A stretch of 64,000 bases of DNA from Rhodoferax sp. (GCF_025354435.1 NZ_JANXMU010000038.1:40550-104549); one strand, 5' to 3'; positions 47,718 through 56,510 are shown, numbered from the stretch's first letter. Numbers and translations are program-made. The notes: a model not told the origin generated them from the letters alone.

Positions 47718-48304
47718 GGCGCGTCCTCCGCCAGCAAGCGGCGCACGGCGGCGGTGTCGCCCCGGGGAGCGCGGCCTTTGGAGTCGGGCTTCAAGGCACC
47801 GCGCAGGTCGTCCAGGTCGTAGACCATGAAATGCACGCCCACCGTCTCGCCCAGTTCGGGGCTCAGACAAGCAAAGCTTAGCGCCTCGACCGGTTCACCA
47901 CGGAACCCGGTGACGGTGGCCGGGGTGTAGGGCACGCGGTGGTCGATTAGCGCAATTTCGGCGGATTTGGAGTCATCACAAAACAGCTGGATCGCCACAT
48001 CCGACAAGCGTGTCGCCGTGCCCTGCCACACCGCGCCACACAAATGGGGACGAAACGGGGCCATACGCTCCATCCAGACCAGGGCCAACTGCCGCAGAGC
48101 ACGCAGCTCGGCAGGCTGGGTGTCGCCGCAAAACAGGTCGATATAGGCCCGCACCGCGTCTTCCACGGTGTCGTTGCCAGGCAAAGGCGCGCGGCCTGCA
48201 CCCAGTTGCGAGGCGGCGCGGCGCTTGGCCGGGCCGTATTCCAGGCCTTCTTCGACCACCATACGGGCGGCGGTCTCGGCGATCTCTAAGGTCAGTGCAT
48301 CCAT
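47714..48304 (-). CDS. conserved hypothetical protein (196 aa) between mpl and the tlpA-like gene
   Basis: I do not recognise this family. The ATG at 48304 gives MDALTLEIAETAARMVVEEGLEYG, a helical N-terminus. A region rich in Leu, Glu and Arg follows, then VAIQLFCDDSKSAEIALIDHRVPY and VGVHFMVYDLDDLRGAL, an alternating strand pattern. It has no signal peptide or membrane span. It overlaps the tlpA-like start by four bases and is divergent from mpl (63 bases). I recall this kind of protein in the same place in related genomes, so it is probably a real gene; the function is unknown. Confidence 0.75.
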   Translation of the reverse strand: MDALTLEIAETAARMVVEEGLEYGPAKRRAASQLGAGRAPLPGNDTVEDAVRAYIDLFCGDTQPAELRALRQLALVWMERMAPFRPHLCGAVWQGTATRLSDVAIQLFCDDSKSAEIALIDHRVPYTPATVTGFRGEPVEALSFACLSPELGETVGVHFMVYDLDDLRGALKPDSKGRAPRGDTAAVRRLLAEDAP

Positions 48305-48367
48305 GTCCGTGATTCTGCCCTTTTTGCCGATCCAAGTTAGAACCAGGGCCACCCCTAAAATCCCCGC

Positions 48368-49741
48368 ATGCACATTCATATTTTGGGTATTTGCGGCACC
48401 TTCATGGGAGGTTTGGCCGCTTTGGCGCGGGAGGCTGGGCACCGGGTTACCGGTTGCGACGCGGGGGTCTACCCCCCCATGAGCGACCAGTTGCGCGCAC
48501 TGGACATCGGGCTGATCGAAGGTTTCTCGGCCGACCAGTTGGCGCTGGAGCCGGACATGTTCGTGGTTGGCAACGTGGTGTCGCGCGCCCGCACGGTCGA
48601 CGGCAGCCCCAAATTTCCGCTGATGGAAGCCATTCTGGACGCGGGCCTGCCCTACACCAGTGGCCCGCAGTGGCTGGCCGAGCACGTGTTGCAAGGCCGC
48701 CATGTGCTGGCCGTGGCCGGTACGCACGGCAAAACCACCACCACCGCGATGTTGGCCTGGATTTTGGAACACGCCGGGCTGCAACCGGGCTTTCTGGTCG
48801 GCGGCGTGCCGTTGAACTTTGGGGTGTCCGCGCGTTTGGGCGCGGGCAAGACCTTTGTGATCGAGGCCGACGAGTACGACACCGCCTTTTTCGACAAGCG
48901 CAGCAAGTTTGTGCATTACCGCCCGCGCACGGCGGTGCTGAACAACCTGGAATTCGACCACGCGGATATTTTTGACGACCTGCCCGCCATCGAGCGCCAG
49001 TTCCACCACCTGCTGCGCACCGTGCCCAGCACCGGCCGGGTGGTCACCAACGGGCTGGAAGAAAGCCTGGCCCGCGTGCTGCACCAGGGCTGCTGGAGCG
49101 AAGTGCGCAGCTTTGGCGCGGCGGTGAGCGACTTCACCGCCCAGGGCGAACCGCACCACTTCCAGGTGCTGCAGCAGGGCCAACCGGTGGCCACGGTGGA
49201 ATGGGCGCTGGGCGGCGTGCACAACCAGCTCAATGCGCTGGCCGCCATTGCCGCCGCCGACCACGTGGGCGTGCCCGCCGATGTGGCGGCACGGGCGCTG
49301 GGCGCGTTCCAGAACGTGAAGCGGCGCATGGAAGTGATTGGCAGCGTGCGCGGCATCACCGTGTACGACGACTTTGCCCACCACCCCACCGCCATCCGCA
49401 CCACGGTGGACGGCCTGCGCCGCCGCATCGGGCCGGGCCAGCGCATCCTGGCGGTGTTCGAGCCGCGCAGCAACACCATGAAACTGGGGGCGATGAAAGC
49501 CCAGTTGCCGTGGAGCCTGGAAGATGCCGACCTGGCGTTTTGCCACAGTGGCGGCCTGGGCTGGGATGCCCGCAGCGCCCTGGAACCCATGGGTGCCCGG
49601 GCCCAGGTGGCCGACACGGTGGACGCACTGGTAGCGCAGGTGGTGGCAGCGGCCCAGCCAGGCGACCACGTCCTGTGCATGAGCAACGGCGGCTTTGGCG
49701 GCATCCACGCCAAACTTTTAAGCGCACTACAAAATAAATAG
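48368..49741 (+). CDS. mpl: UDP-N-acetylmuramate:L-alanyl-gamma-D-glutamyl-meso-diaminopimelate ligase
   Basis: Murein peptide ligase that reattaches recycled tripeptide to UDP-MurNAc, complementing ampD in this window. It has 457 residues. The N-terminal HIHILGICGTFMGGLA is the UDP-binding loop, GTHGKTTTTAML the ATP loop, then EADEYDTAFFDKRSKF, LNNLEFDHADIF, DDFAHHPTAI and FEPRSNTMKLG. It is shorter and differs from MurC at the Mpl-specific N-terminus. The last codons and the stop lie in a repeat copy. Confidence 0.95.
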   Translation: MHIHILGICGTFMGGLAALAREAGHRVTGCDAGVYPPMSDQLRALDIGLIEGFSADQLALEPDMFVVGNVVSRARTVDGSPKFPLMEAILDAGLPYTSGPQWLAEHVLQGRHVLAVAGTHGKTTTTAMLAWILEHAGLQPGFLVGGVPLNFGVSARLGAGKTFVIEADEYDTAFFDKRSKFVHYRPRTAVLNNLEFDHADIFDDLPAIERQFHHLLRTVPSTGRVVTNGLEESLARVLHQGCWSEVRSFGAAVSDFTAQGEPHHFQVLQQGQPVATVEWALGGVHNQLNALAAIAAADHVGVPADVAARALGAFQNVKRRMEVIGSVRGITVYDDFAHHPTAIRTTVDGLRRRIGPGQRILAVFEPRSNTMKLGAMKAQLPWSLEDADLAFCHSGGLGWDARSALEPMGARAQVADTVDALVAQVVAAAQPGDHVLCMSNGGFGGIHAKLLSALQNK

Positions 49742-49780
49742 CAGCTTGCGCAGGTGGAATCTACGCTACAGGCACTTTTT
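49726..49780 (-). repeat. AT-rich intergenic repeat, orientation B
   Basis: CTACAAAATAAATAGCAGCTTGCGCA, spacer, CTACGCTACAGGCA. It overlaps the last codons of mpl and supplies its TAG stop. Confidence 0.55.
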
Positions 49781-49804
49781 GCTTAAATTCTTAAATAAGG
49801 ACGA

Positions 49805-50719
49805 TCAACCGAAATCCGATGGGCGCAGGTTGGCCGATGACAACCACGGCACGTCACCCGAAACAGTAGACACCGCACCATCAAAGTACAGGCTGCCCAG
49901 GTCGCGCACCAGTTGCTCGGGGTTCACACCGCTTTGCAGCAACTGCGCCAGGCTGGCCGGGCCGGTTTCCAGCACGCGCAACACCGTGCGCTGGGAGTCC
50001 TTGAGCCAGGCCTCAGGCACCTGGGGCGGGCGCAGCAGGCGGATGCCATCGGTTTTGAACGCCGCAGGCAACAGGTCGGCAGCCGAGTGCTGGGCAAACT
50101 GCCACATCACCGCCCGCAAACTTGCTTGCCTGAACCGGGGCGGCAGCGCGTCGGGGCTGGACGCACGCTGGTTCCACACAGCCTGCTCCAGCTGCACCGG
50201 GCTGGTATCCACCAAATAATCGATCCGCCGCCTAGGGATATCCACCACCGCCAGCAAAACCGTCTGGTGTGTCAGCTCGCAGACCGCGTGCGGCAGACCG
50301 CCCACCCGCTGGTGCAGCAGGGCCCCTAAAAAATACTGGGCCCGCAAAGGCTGCAGCCAAGCCTCGAACTTTTTCAGCACCATGCGCACCGCGCGCTCGG
50401 ATTCGGGCTCAAAAGTGGTCAGCGGTTCAATTTCGGGGGCCGACAAGGGGGTGGTAAAGGCCAGTGGCCGGTCCACCTGGTCCAGTTGGAGCAGCAAGTC
50501 GGATTCAGCACTGCGGCTGTCGGGTACGGCCAGGGTGCCGTCGTCGTGCAGCCGGGCGGCCGCGCCGCTGATGCACCAAGCATCAGCTTCGGAAAACTTG
50601 GCCACCCGCCAGGCGGGCAAGCTGGTCGGCTGGCTGGGCAAGACGGCCACCAAAGCGGCCCGCTGCTGCGGCGACAGCCCCGCCAAACCCAGCCAGAAAA
50701 TAGGGCGATCTAGTGCCAT
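49805..50719 (-). CDS. hypothetical protein (304 aa) downstream of DAHP synthase
   Basis: I do not recognise a family. The protein begins MALDRPIFWLGLAGLSPQQRAALVAVL, is soluble with no signal peptide, and has a mixed helix and strand character. The middle (FEAWLQPLRAQYFLGALLHQR, about 120-140) is helical; the C-terminal part (LETGPASLAQLLQSG, LVRDLGSLYFDGAVST) looks like a winged-helix-type segment. It follows the DAHP synthase gene by 66 bases on the same strand, so it may share its transcript. Codon use is like the neighbours. Confidence 0.72.
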   Translation of the reverse strand: MALDRPIFWLGLAGLSPQQRAALVAVLPSQPTSLPAWRVAKFSEADAWCISGAAARLHDDGTLAVPDSRSAESDLLLQLDQVDRPLAFTTPLSAPEIEPLTTFEPESERAVRMVLKKFEAWLQPLRAQYFLGALLHQRVGGLPHAVCELTHQTVLLAVVDIPRRRIDYLVDTSPVQLEQAVWNQRASSPDALPPRFRQASLRAVMWQFAQHSAADLLPAAFKTDGIRLLRPPQVPEAWLKDSQRTVLRVLETGPASLAQLLQSGVNPEQLVRDLGSLYFDGAVSTVSGDVPWLSSANLRPSDFG

Positions 50720-50785
50720 GCTGCTGCTCCGTTCACAAAGTCAACGAATCCGCACCGTAAAGGGTGCAGATTCGCTGCGTGCAAC

Positions 50786-51907
50786 TCAGCTTACCCGACG
50801 GGCCTGGACTGCGGCAGACAAAATTTCCAAGGTCTGCAAAGACTGGTCCCAGCCCAGGCAGGCATCGGTGATGCTCTGGCCGTAGGCCAAAGACTTCTGG
50901 TCGGTCTTGCCGGGGGTGAACTTTTGTGCGCCTTCGACCAGGTGGCTTTCCACCATCAGACCGAACACCTGGTGCGAACCACCGGCCACCTGGCCAGCGA
51001 TGTCGCGGGCCACCTCGATTTGCTTTTCATGCTGCTTGCTGCTGTTGGCATGGCTGCAATCGACCATCAGGGTGGCGGGCATTTTGGCGGCGCTGAGCTC
51101 GGCGCAGGCTGCGGTCACGCTGGCGGCGTCGTAATTGGGCGCTTTGCCGCCGCGCAGGATGACGTGGCAGTCCTTGTTGCCGTTGGTCTGCACGATGGCG
51201 ACCTGGCCGTTTTTGTGCACCGACAGGAAGTGGTGGCCGCGGGCGGCCGCCTGGATGGCATCGGTGGCGATGCGGATATTGCCGTCGGTGCCGTTCTTGA
51301 AGCCGATAGGGGCCGACAGGCCGGAGGCCAGTTCGCGGTGCACCTGGCTCTCGGTGGTGCGTGCGCCAATCGCGCCCCAGGCGATCAGGTCACCGATGTA
51401 CTGGGGCGAAATCACGTCCAAGAACTCGCTACCGGCGGGCAGGCCCAGGCGGTTGATGTCGATCAGCAGCTGGCGGGCGATGCGCAGGCCTTCATCGATG
51501 CGGTAGGTTTCATCGAGGTAGGGGTCGTTGATCAGACCCTTCCAGCCCACGGTGGTGCGGGGCTTCTCGAAGTAGACACGCATCACGATCTCCAGCGTGT
51601 CGGCGTATTTCTCGCGCTGCACGACGAGACGGCGGGCATATTCGAGCGCCGCTGCGGGGTCGTGGATGGAGCAAGGGCCAATCACCACCAGCAGGCGGTC
51701 GTCGGTGCCGGCCATGATGTTGTGGATGTTTTTGCGGGTGTCAGAGATCAGCGTCTCGACCGGCGTGCCGCTGATGGGGAAGAAGCGGATGAGGTGTTCT
51801 GGAGGAGGTAGCACGGTGATGTCCTTGATGCGTTCGTCGTCGGTTTTGCTGGTTTTTTCGACGCTCGCATACCAGTTGTCGCTGCTGGGGTGGGTCTTGG
51901 CATTCAT
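50786..51907 (-). CDS. aroG: 3-deoxy-7-phosphoheptulonate synthase (type I, AroF/G/H family)
   Basis: First enzyme of the shikimate pathway, joining phosphoenolpyruvate and erythrose 4-phosphate. It has 373 residues from ATG 51907, which has AGGAGC 6 bases upstream. Motifs: VVIGPCSIHDP, MRVYFEKPRTTVGWKGLINDP (cut here to its ends MRVYFEKPRT and GWKGLINDP), GARTTESQ, GFKNGTDG, DCSHANSSK and QSITDACLGW. Which amino acid inhibits it cannot be told. The 84 upstream in-frame bases are read from a terminator hairpin and its T tract, not a real N-terminus. An aromatic leader peptide and attenuator precede it. Confidence 0.94.
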   Translation of the reverse strand: MNAKTHPSSDNWYASVEKTSKTDDERIKDITVLPPPEHLIRFFPISGTPVETLISDTRKNIHNIMAGTDDRLLVVIGPCSIHDPAAALEYARRLVVQREKYADTLEIVMRVYFEKPRTTVGWKGLINDPYLDETYRIDEGLRIARQLLIDINRLGLPAGSEFLDVISPQYIGDLIAWGAIGARTTESQVHRELASGLSAPIGFKNGTDGNIRIATDAIQAAARGHHFLSVHKNGQVAIVQTNGNKDCHVILRGGKAPNYDAASVTAACAELSAAKMPATLMVDCSHANSSKQHEKQIEVARDIAGQVAGGSHQVFGLMVESHLVEGAQKFTPGKTDQKSLAYGQSITDACLGWDQSLQTLEILSAAVQARRVS

Positions 51908-51950
51908 GGGCTGCTCCTGTGGGTTTTGTATAAAAAGGAAAAAAGGGACG

Positions 51951-51988
51951 AAAAAAAACCGCCTGAGAGCTGAGGCTCCGGCGGTTTT
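51951..51988 (-). terminator. attenuator terminator in the DAHP synthase leader
   Basis: On the minus strand, AAAACCGCC (51988-51980) pairs with GGCGGTTTT (51963-51955), with an inner stem GAGC/GCTC, and the T tract runs to 51951. It lies 33 bases after the leader stop and 43 bases before the gene. Bases 51978-51984 can instead pair with leader bases 52026-52032, seven perfect pairs, which would break the terminator. Confidence 0.88.
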
Positions 51989-52021
51989 CATGAAGGGCTT
52001 GCTTGTCTACAACTTAGCCTC

Positions 52022-52078
52022 TCATCCGCCGGGGACCGAGAACCAAAAGTAAAAGTAGGCAAACACGCTTTGATGCAT
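52022..52078 (-). CDS. aromatic amino acid leader peptide upstream of aroG
   Basis: Eighteen-codon frame encoding MHQSVFAYFYFWFSVPGG followed by TGA. Seven of the eight residues 6-13 are Phe, Tyr or Trp (four Phe, two Tyr, one Trp). It starts 22 bases after the tldD stop and is followed by the terminator described separately. Ribosome stalling on these codons would leave the Pro-Gly-Gly codons free to pair with the terminator arm; finishing translation would cover them. No good Shine-Dalgarno sequence is visible, so translation may depend on coupling to tldD or on a weak site. Too short for ordinary gene finders. Confidence 0.8.
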   Translation of the reverse strand: MHQSVFAYFYFWFSVPGG

Positions 52079-52100
52079 GCGATTCAATGTACCACAGCGC

Positions 52101-53573
52101 TCAAGCCGTGCCGCCGACGGTCAGGCCGTCGATGCGCAAGGTGGGCTGGCCCACGCCGACGGGCACGCTTTGGCCTTCTTTGCCACAGGTGCCGACACCG
52201 GGGTCCAGCTTCATGTCGTTGCCGATCATGCTGACCTTCTTCAGGCACTCAGGGCCGCTGCCGACGATGGTCGCGCCCTTCACCGGATACTGGATCTTGC
52301 CGTTTTCCACCCAGTAGGCTTCGCTGGCCGAAAACACAAACTTGCCCGAGGTGATATCCACCTGGCCGCCGCCAAAGTTGCTGGCGTACAGGCCTTTTTT
52401 GATGCTGCCAATGATTTCCTGCGGATCTTTGTCGCCACCCAGCATATAGGTGTTGGTCATGCGCGGCATGGGGATGTGGGCGTAGCTCTCGCGGCGGCCA
52501 TTGCCAGTGGGTTTGACACCCATCAGGCGGGCATTCATTGCGTCCTGGATGTAGCCCTTCAGGATGCCGTCTTCGATCAGCACATTGCGCTGGCTGGCAC
52601 AGCCTTCGTCGTCCACATTCAGCGAGCCGCGGCGGTCGCTGATGGTGCCGTCGTCCAGCACGGTCACGCCCTTGGCGGCCACGCGCTGGCCGATGCGGCC
52701 ACTGAAGGCGCTGGAGCCCTTGCGGTTGAAGTCGCCTTCCAGCCCGTGGCCAATGGCTTCGTGCAGCAGGATGCCGGGCCAGCCGGAACCCAGCACTACC
52801 GTCATCACACCGGCCGGGGCCGGGCGGGATTCGAGGTTGGTCAGCGCGGCATGCACGGCCGCATCCACGTATTCATTGAGCATGGCATCGTCAAAGTAGG
52901 CAAGGCCAAAGCGCCCGCCGCCGCCGCCCGAACCCATTTCGCGGCGCACCACGCCTTTGACAGTGGCCTCAGCGATCACGGTGACACTCAAGCGCACCAG
53001 CGGGCGCACATCGGCAGCCAGGGTGCCGTCGGCACGTGCGACCATCACCACGTCGTATTCAGCGGCCAACCCGGCCATGACCTGGGCCACACGCGGGTCT
53101 TTGGCCCGGGCCAGCTTTTCCACCCGCTCCAGCAGTTTGACCTTAGCGGTGCTATCCAGCGTAGCGATGGGGTCCACACCGAGGTACAGGCTGCGGCTTT
53201 TTGCTACTTTTTGTGTAGCAACCTTCGCACGCTTGTTCTGCGCTGCAGCCGAAATAGACCGTACCGTGCGGGCCGCGTCGAGCAGGGCCGCCTCCGAGAT
53301 GTCGTCGGAGTAGGCAAAGGCGGTTTTCTCGCCGCTGACGGCGCGCACGCCCACGCCCTGGTCGATGCTGAAGGAACCGGTTTTGACGATGCCCTCCTCC
53401 AGGCTCCAGCCCTCGCTGCGGGTGTACTGGAAGTACAGATCGGCATCGTCCACCTTGTGGGCGGTGATTTCGGCCAGCGCGCGGCTCAGGTGGGCGGGTG
53501 TCAGGCCAAAGGGCTCCAGCAGGAGCGATTGGGCAATGGCAAGACGTTCGAGGGTGGGTTCGCGAGAGATCAT
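52101..53573 (-). CDS. tldD: metalloprotease TldD
   Basis: Subunit of the TldD/TldE protease, which in E. coli matures microcin B17 and processes some modified peptides. It has 490 residues. The zinc site is HEAIGHGLEGD (about 268-278) with later conserved Cys and Gly-rich segments (VGSGPECLKKVSMIGNDM, GVGTCGKEGQ). The partner tldE is not in this window. A short segment near residues 111-130 (KVATQKVAKSRS) is encoded by a stretch resembling the local repeat. The gene lies 61 bases downstream of rodA. Confidence 0.95.
   Translation of the reverse strand: MISREPTLERLAIAQSLLLEPFGLTPAHLSRALAEITAHKVDDADLYFQYTRSEGWSLEEGIVKTGSFSIDQGVGVRAVSGEKTAFAYSDDISEAALLDAARTVRSISAAAQNKRAKVATQKVAKSRSLYLGVDPIATLDSTAKVKLLERVEKLARAKDPRVAQVMAGLAAEYDVVMVARADGTLAADVRPLVRLSVTVIAEATVKGVVRREMGSGGGGGRFGLAYFDDAMLNEYVDAAVHAALTNLESRPAPAGVMTVVLGSGWPGILLHEAIGHGLEGDFNRKGSSAFSGRIGQRVAAKGVTVLDDGTISDRRGSLNVDDEGCASQRNVLIEDGILKGYIQDAMNARLMGVKPTGNGRRESYAHIPMPRMTNTYMLGGDKDPQEIIGSIKKGLYASNFGGGQVDITSGKFVFSASEAYWVENGKIQYPVKGATIVGSGPECLKKVSMIGNDMKLDPGVGTCGKEGQSVPVGVGQPTLRIDGLTVGGTA
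53195..53232 (-). repeat. possible repeat fragment inside tldD
   Basis: GCTTTTTGCTACTTTTTGTGTAGCA is AT-rich within GC-rich coding sequence and shares the TGCTAC and GTAGCA ends with the repeat. The match is short, so this is tentative. Confidence 0.3.
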
Positions 53574-53634
53574 CGGGACATTTTAGGCCCGGATCACAGG
53601 GCCCGCCGGGCTCCCGGCGATCCCCCTGCCCGCG

Positions 53635-54789
53635 TCAGGACTGCACCAAACGCCGGGCCTTGGCGATCGACATCAGAATGCCCAGCCCCAGCCCCAGCGT
53701 CACCATGGCCGTGCCGCCGTAGCTGATGAAGGGCAAGGGCACGCCGACCACCGGCAAGATGCCACTGACCATGCCCATATTGACGAAGGCGTAGGTGAAG
53801 AAGATCAGGGTCACGCTGCCCGCCAGCAGGCGCGAGAACAGGGTCGGCGCGTCCATGGCGATCACCAGCCCGCGTAGGATTAGAAACAAAAAACCGGTGA
53901 TCAGCAGCAGGTTGCCGATCAGGCCAAATTCTTCGGAAAAAGCCGCAAAAATAAAGTCGGTGGTGCGCTCGGGAATAAATTCCAGATGGGTTTGCGTGCC
54001 CTGCATGAAGCCCTTGCCCAGCACCCCGCCCGAGCCGATGGCAATCATGCCCTGGATGATGTGAAAGCCCTTGCCCAGCGGGTCGCGGCTGGGATCCATC
54101 AGGGTGCAGATGCGCTGCTGCTGGTAATCGTGCAGCACCACCCAGCGCACGCCGTCGGCGCACAGGGCGGGTTCGTTCCATACCACCAGACCAATCGCCA
54201 CCAGCCCCAACAACACCGGCGGCACGATGAGCTTCCAGCTCAGCCCGGCAAAAAACAGCACCGACAACCCGGTAGTCATGACCAGAATGGCGGTACCCAG
54301 GTCCGGCTGTTTGACGATCAGCGCCACCGGCACCGCCAGCAGCAGGCCGCCGACCAGAAAGTCCAGTGGCCGCAACTGCCCCTCTCGCCGCTGGAACCAC
54401 CAGGACAGCATCAAGGGCATGGCGATTTTGAGAATTTCGCTGGGCTGGATGGTGATGCCCAGGTTGAGCCAACGCCGGGCCCCCTTTTTGGTCACGCCAA
54501 AAATGGCCACGGCAATCAGCAAGGCCACACCCACGGTGTACAGCGGTACGGCAAACGCCATCAACCGCTGCGGCGGAATTTGCGCCACCACGAACAAAAT
54601 AGCCCCCGCCAGCAACATATTGCGGCCATGGTCCACAAAGCGCGTGCCGTGGTCGTAGCCCGAGGAGTACATGGTCAGCAGGCCCGCACAGACCAGCATG
54701 AAGACGGCAAACGCCAGCGGACCGTCAAAGCCGCGAAACAGCGGCCCAACGCGCTGCCACAGCGGAGGTTTTTCAAAGACAACAGACAT
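53635..54789 (-). CDS. rodA: rod shape-determining protein RodA
   Basis: SEDS-family peptidoglycan glycosyltransferase of the elongation machinery, inner membrane. It has 384 residues with about ten membrane spans. Family signatures: ARRWLNLGITIQPSEI, KQPDLGTAILVMTTGLSVLF, RTTDFIFAAFSEEFGL (the large periplasmic loop and following span) and FISYGGTAMVTLGLGLG at the end. Its usual partners mreBCD and mrdA are not adjacent here; the neighbour upstream is a diguanylate cyclase gene 26 bases away. Confidence 0.94.
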   Translation of the reverse strand: MSVVFEKPPLWQRVGPLFRGFDGPLAFAVFMLVCAGLLTMYSSGYDHGTRFVDHGRNMLLAGAILFVVAQIPPQRLMAFAVPLYTVGVALLIAVAIFGVTKKGARRWLNLGITIQPSEILKIAMPLMLSWWFQRREGQLRPLDFLVGGLLLAVPVALIVKQPDLGTAILVMTTGLSVLFFAGLSWKLIVPPVLLGLVAIGLVVWNEPALCADGVRWVVLHDYQQQRICTLMDPSRDPLGKGFHIIQGMIAIGSGGVLGKGFMQGTQTHLEFIPERTTDFIFAAFSEEFGLIGNLLLITGFLFLILRGLVIAMDAPTLFSRLLAGSVTLIFFTYAFVNMGMVSGILPVVGVPLPFISYGGTAMVTLGLGLGILMSIAKARRLVQS

Positions 54790-54815
54790 GCCGCAATTAT
54801 CGCGGCTGCCAGCGG

Positions 54816-56381
54816 CTAGCCCGCCAGGACGCGATTCTTGCCGTTGCGCTTGGCCAGGTACATGGCCTGGTCGGCGCGCTTGATGCAGTCGCTGCCCGAT
54901 TCGTCTTCGGCCAACTGCGCTACCCCGGCGCTGAAGGTGATCAGGACCTTCAGGTTATCGTGCAAAAAGAATTTCTTGGTCAGCTCACGCTGCAACCGGG
55001 TCAGGGCCACCACGCCCAGCTCCAGCAAAGTGTCAGGCAGCACGATGACAAACTCTTCGCCGCCATAGCGGGCCAGGGTGTCTTGTGGCCGCATGGATTC
55101 GCGGGTGATGTTGGCCAAGTGGGTCAAGGCCTCGTCCCCGGCTTCATGGCCCAGGTCGTCATTGAGCTTTTTGAAGTTGTCGATGTCCAGCAGCGCCAGA
55201 CACAGCGGCGTGCCCTTGCGCCGGGCGTTGGCGATTTCGCGCTGGATGGCCTCCTCCATGCCGCGGCGGTTGAGGGCACCGGTCAGCGGGTCGTGCCGGG
55301 CCTGGGCGCTGACGCGGTCCAGCTCCAAGTGAAGTTTGCTGATTTCGGCCTCGGCCTGGGCCGTTTTTTCGCGCATGGTCTGGAGCTGGTCGCGCGAGTT
55401 TTGCGTGTCCAGCGCCATGCTACGGGTGGCGCTGAGGGCGGTTTGCAGCACCGGGCCAAGTTCTTCAATCGTCTGCACCTGCTCGATCTGGCGGGCGCAT
55501 TCTTCAATTTTGCTGTGGTACACGCCGCTGGACTCGCCCATCAGCGACAACCGGTCCACAAATGCGGCCAACAGCTGGCGCATTTGCGTCTGGGCTTCGA
55601 AGGCGCGGGCCTTGGCTTCGGATTGCTTGGCGATCACATCCACCAGCCGCCGCTGCACATCGTCCAGACGGCGCAGGCTCAGGGGCGGGGTGGATGCCAC
55701 CACCAGCGCGTCGATCTGGCCACGCAGCCATTGGTCGTCTAGGCACAGCTCGCCAATATTGGTGAACAGCAGGTGCAACAACTGCAGCAAGGCGTTTTTG
55801 ATCTCGAACTGGTCTTCGGCCGTGAACGACAGCCGGTGCGTGAAATTGGCCAGCATGGTTTTGGTGCGTGGCAAATCCGGCACCGGCTGGCGGATAAACA
55901 CCAGCAGCTCGCGGGCCTGCTCCACAAAACGCGGATCGTCGGAGCCCAATGCAGGCAGGGCGTTGTCGATCAGTCGGGCAATTTGCTCCATGAACTCGGG
56001 GGTCAGCGCCGGGTTGCTGTGGGCACTGGCCGAGCTGGCTGGCGGCGCAAAACCGCTATCGCCAAAACCCGAGTGGCCATTGGAGGCGGTACCGAGCATG
56101 CCAAAACCGGCATAGCCCACCAGCGCGTTTTGCACGCCGTCCCAGCTGCGCTGGGTAATGGCCGATTCGAGCAGACCGCATTGTTTTTGCTGGCCGGGAT
56201 TTTTCGCGGGTAAGGCTGCCGCAATCAGACGCAGACGTTCAAACGGGAAATGCGCAGGCACCATGGTGCCGGCCACCTCGTGGTACAGCGTCTGGTAGTT
56301 TTCGGGCGTGGGGGGCAGCTTTTTGACGCTGAGCAACTTGAAGGTTTCACGCGCAATTTCAGCAGGGGATCGTTCAGCCAT
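54816..56381 (-). CDS. GGDEF domain diguanylate cyclase
   Basis: Soluble protein of 521 residues that should make cyclic di-GMP. The N-terminal two thirds (to about 350) is helical with no recognised sensor domain and ends in a coiled-coil-like segment (MREKTAQAEAEISKLHLELDRV). The GGDEF domain has the active site GGEEF in LARYGGEEFVIVLPD. An inhibitory I-site RxxD is present as RPQD, exactly five residues before GGEEF, so product feedback is likely. No EAL domain. It has no membrane span. Confidence 0.92.
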   Translation of the reverse strand: MAERSPAEIARETFKLLSVKKLPPTPENYQTLYHEVAGTMVPAHFPFERLRLIAAALPAKNPGQQKQCGLLESAITQRSWDGVQNALVGYAGFGMLGTASNGHSGFGDSGFAPPASSASAHSNPALTPEFMEQIARLIDNALPALGSDDPRFVEQARELLVFIRQPVPDLPRTKTMLANFTHRLSFTAEDQFEIKNALLQLLHLLFTNIGELCLDDQWLRGQIDALVVASTPPLSLRRLDDVQRRLVDVIAKQSEAKARAFEAQTQMRQLLAAFVDRLSLMGESSGVYHSKIEECARQIEQVQTIEELGPVLQTALSATRSMALDTQNSRDQLQTMREKTAQAEAEISKLHLELDRVSAQARHDPLTGALNRRGMEEAIQREIANARRKGTPLCLALLDIDNFKKLNDDLGHEAGDEALTHLANITRESMRPQDTLARYGGEEFVIVLPDTLLELGVVALTRLQRELTKKFFLHDNLKVLITFSAGVAQLAEDESGSDCIKRADQAMYLAKRNGKNRVLAG

Positions 56382-56467
56382 GGAGCTCTGTAGTTAGTCT
56401 GTTGGGACTTGCGCCCCCCAAAATGGCCATCGTAATGGCTCCACCCACCGCATCCAAACGGCGAGTG

Positions 56468-56510
56468 CATACGATTTTGATAGCATCTTCGCATGCTTAC
56501 GCCCCATTTT
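56468..56510 (-). repeat. AT-rich repeat, partial copy at the esterase start
   Basis: ACGATTTTGATAGCATCTTCGCATGCTTACGCC resembles one end of the repeat in orientation B. It covers the ATG (56493) of the esterase gene. Confidence 0.4.

Noticed and set aside
48305..49708. Long minus-strand extension of the 196-residue gene across mpl
   Set aside because: It is antisense to mpl and its product has shadow-frame composition; the ATG at 48304 gives a normal protein.
51908..51991. In-frame N-terminal extension of DAHP synthase with many Phe residues (FFFVPFF)
   Set aside because: The Phe run is the terminator T tract read as codons; the real start at 51907 has a good ribosome-binding site. The true leader peptide lies further upstream in its own frame.
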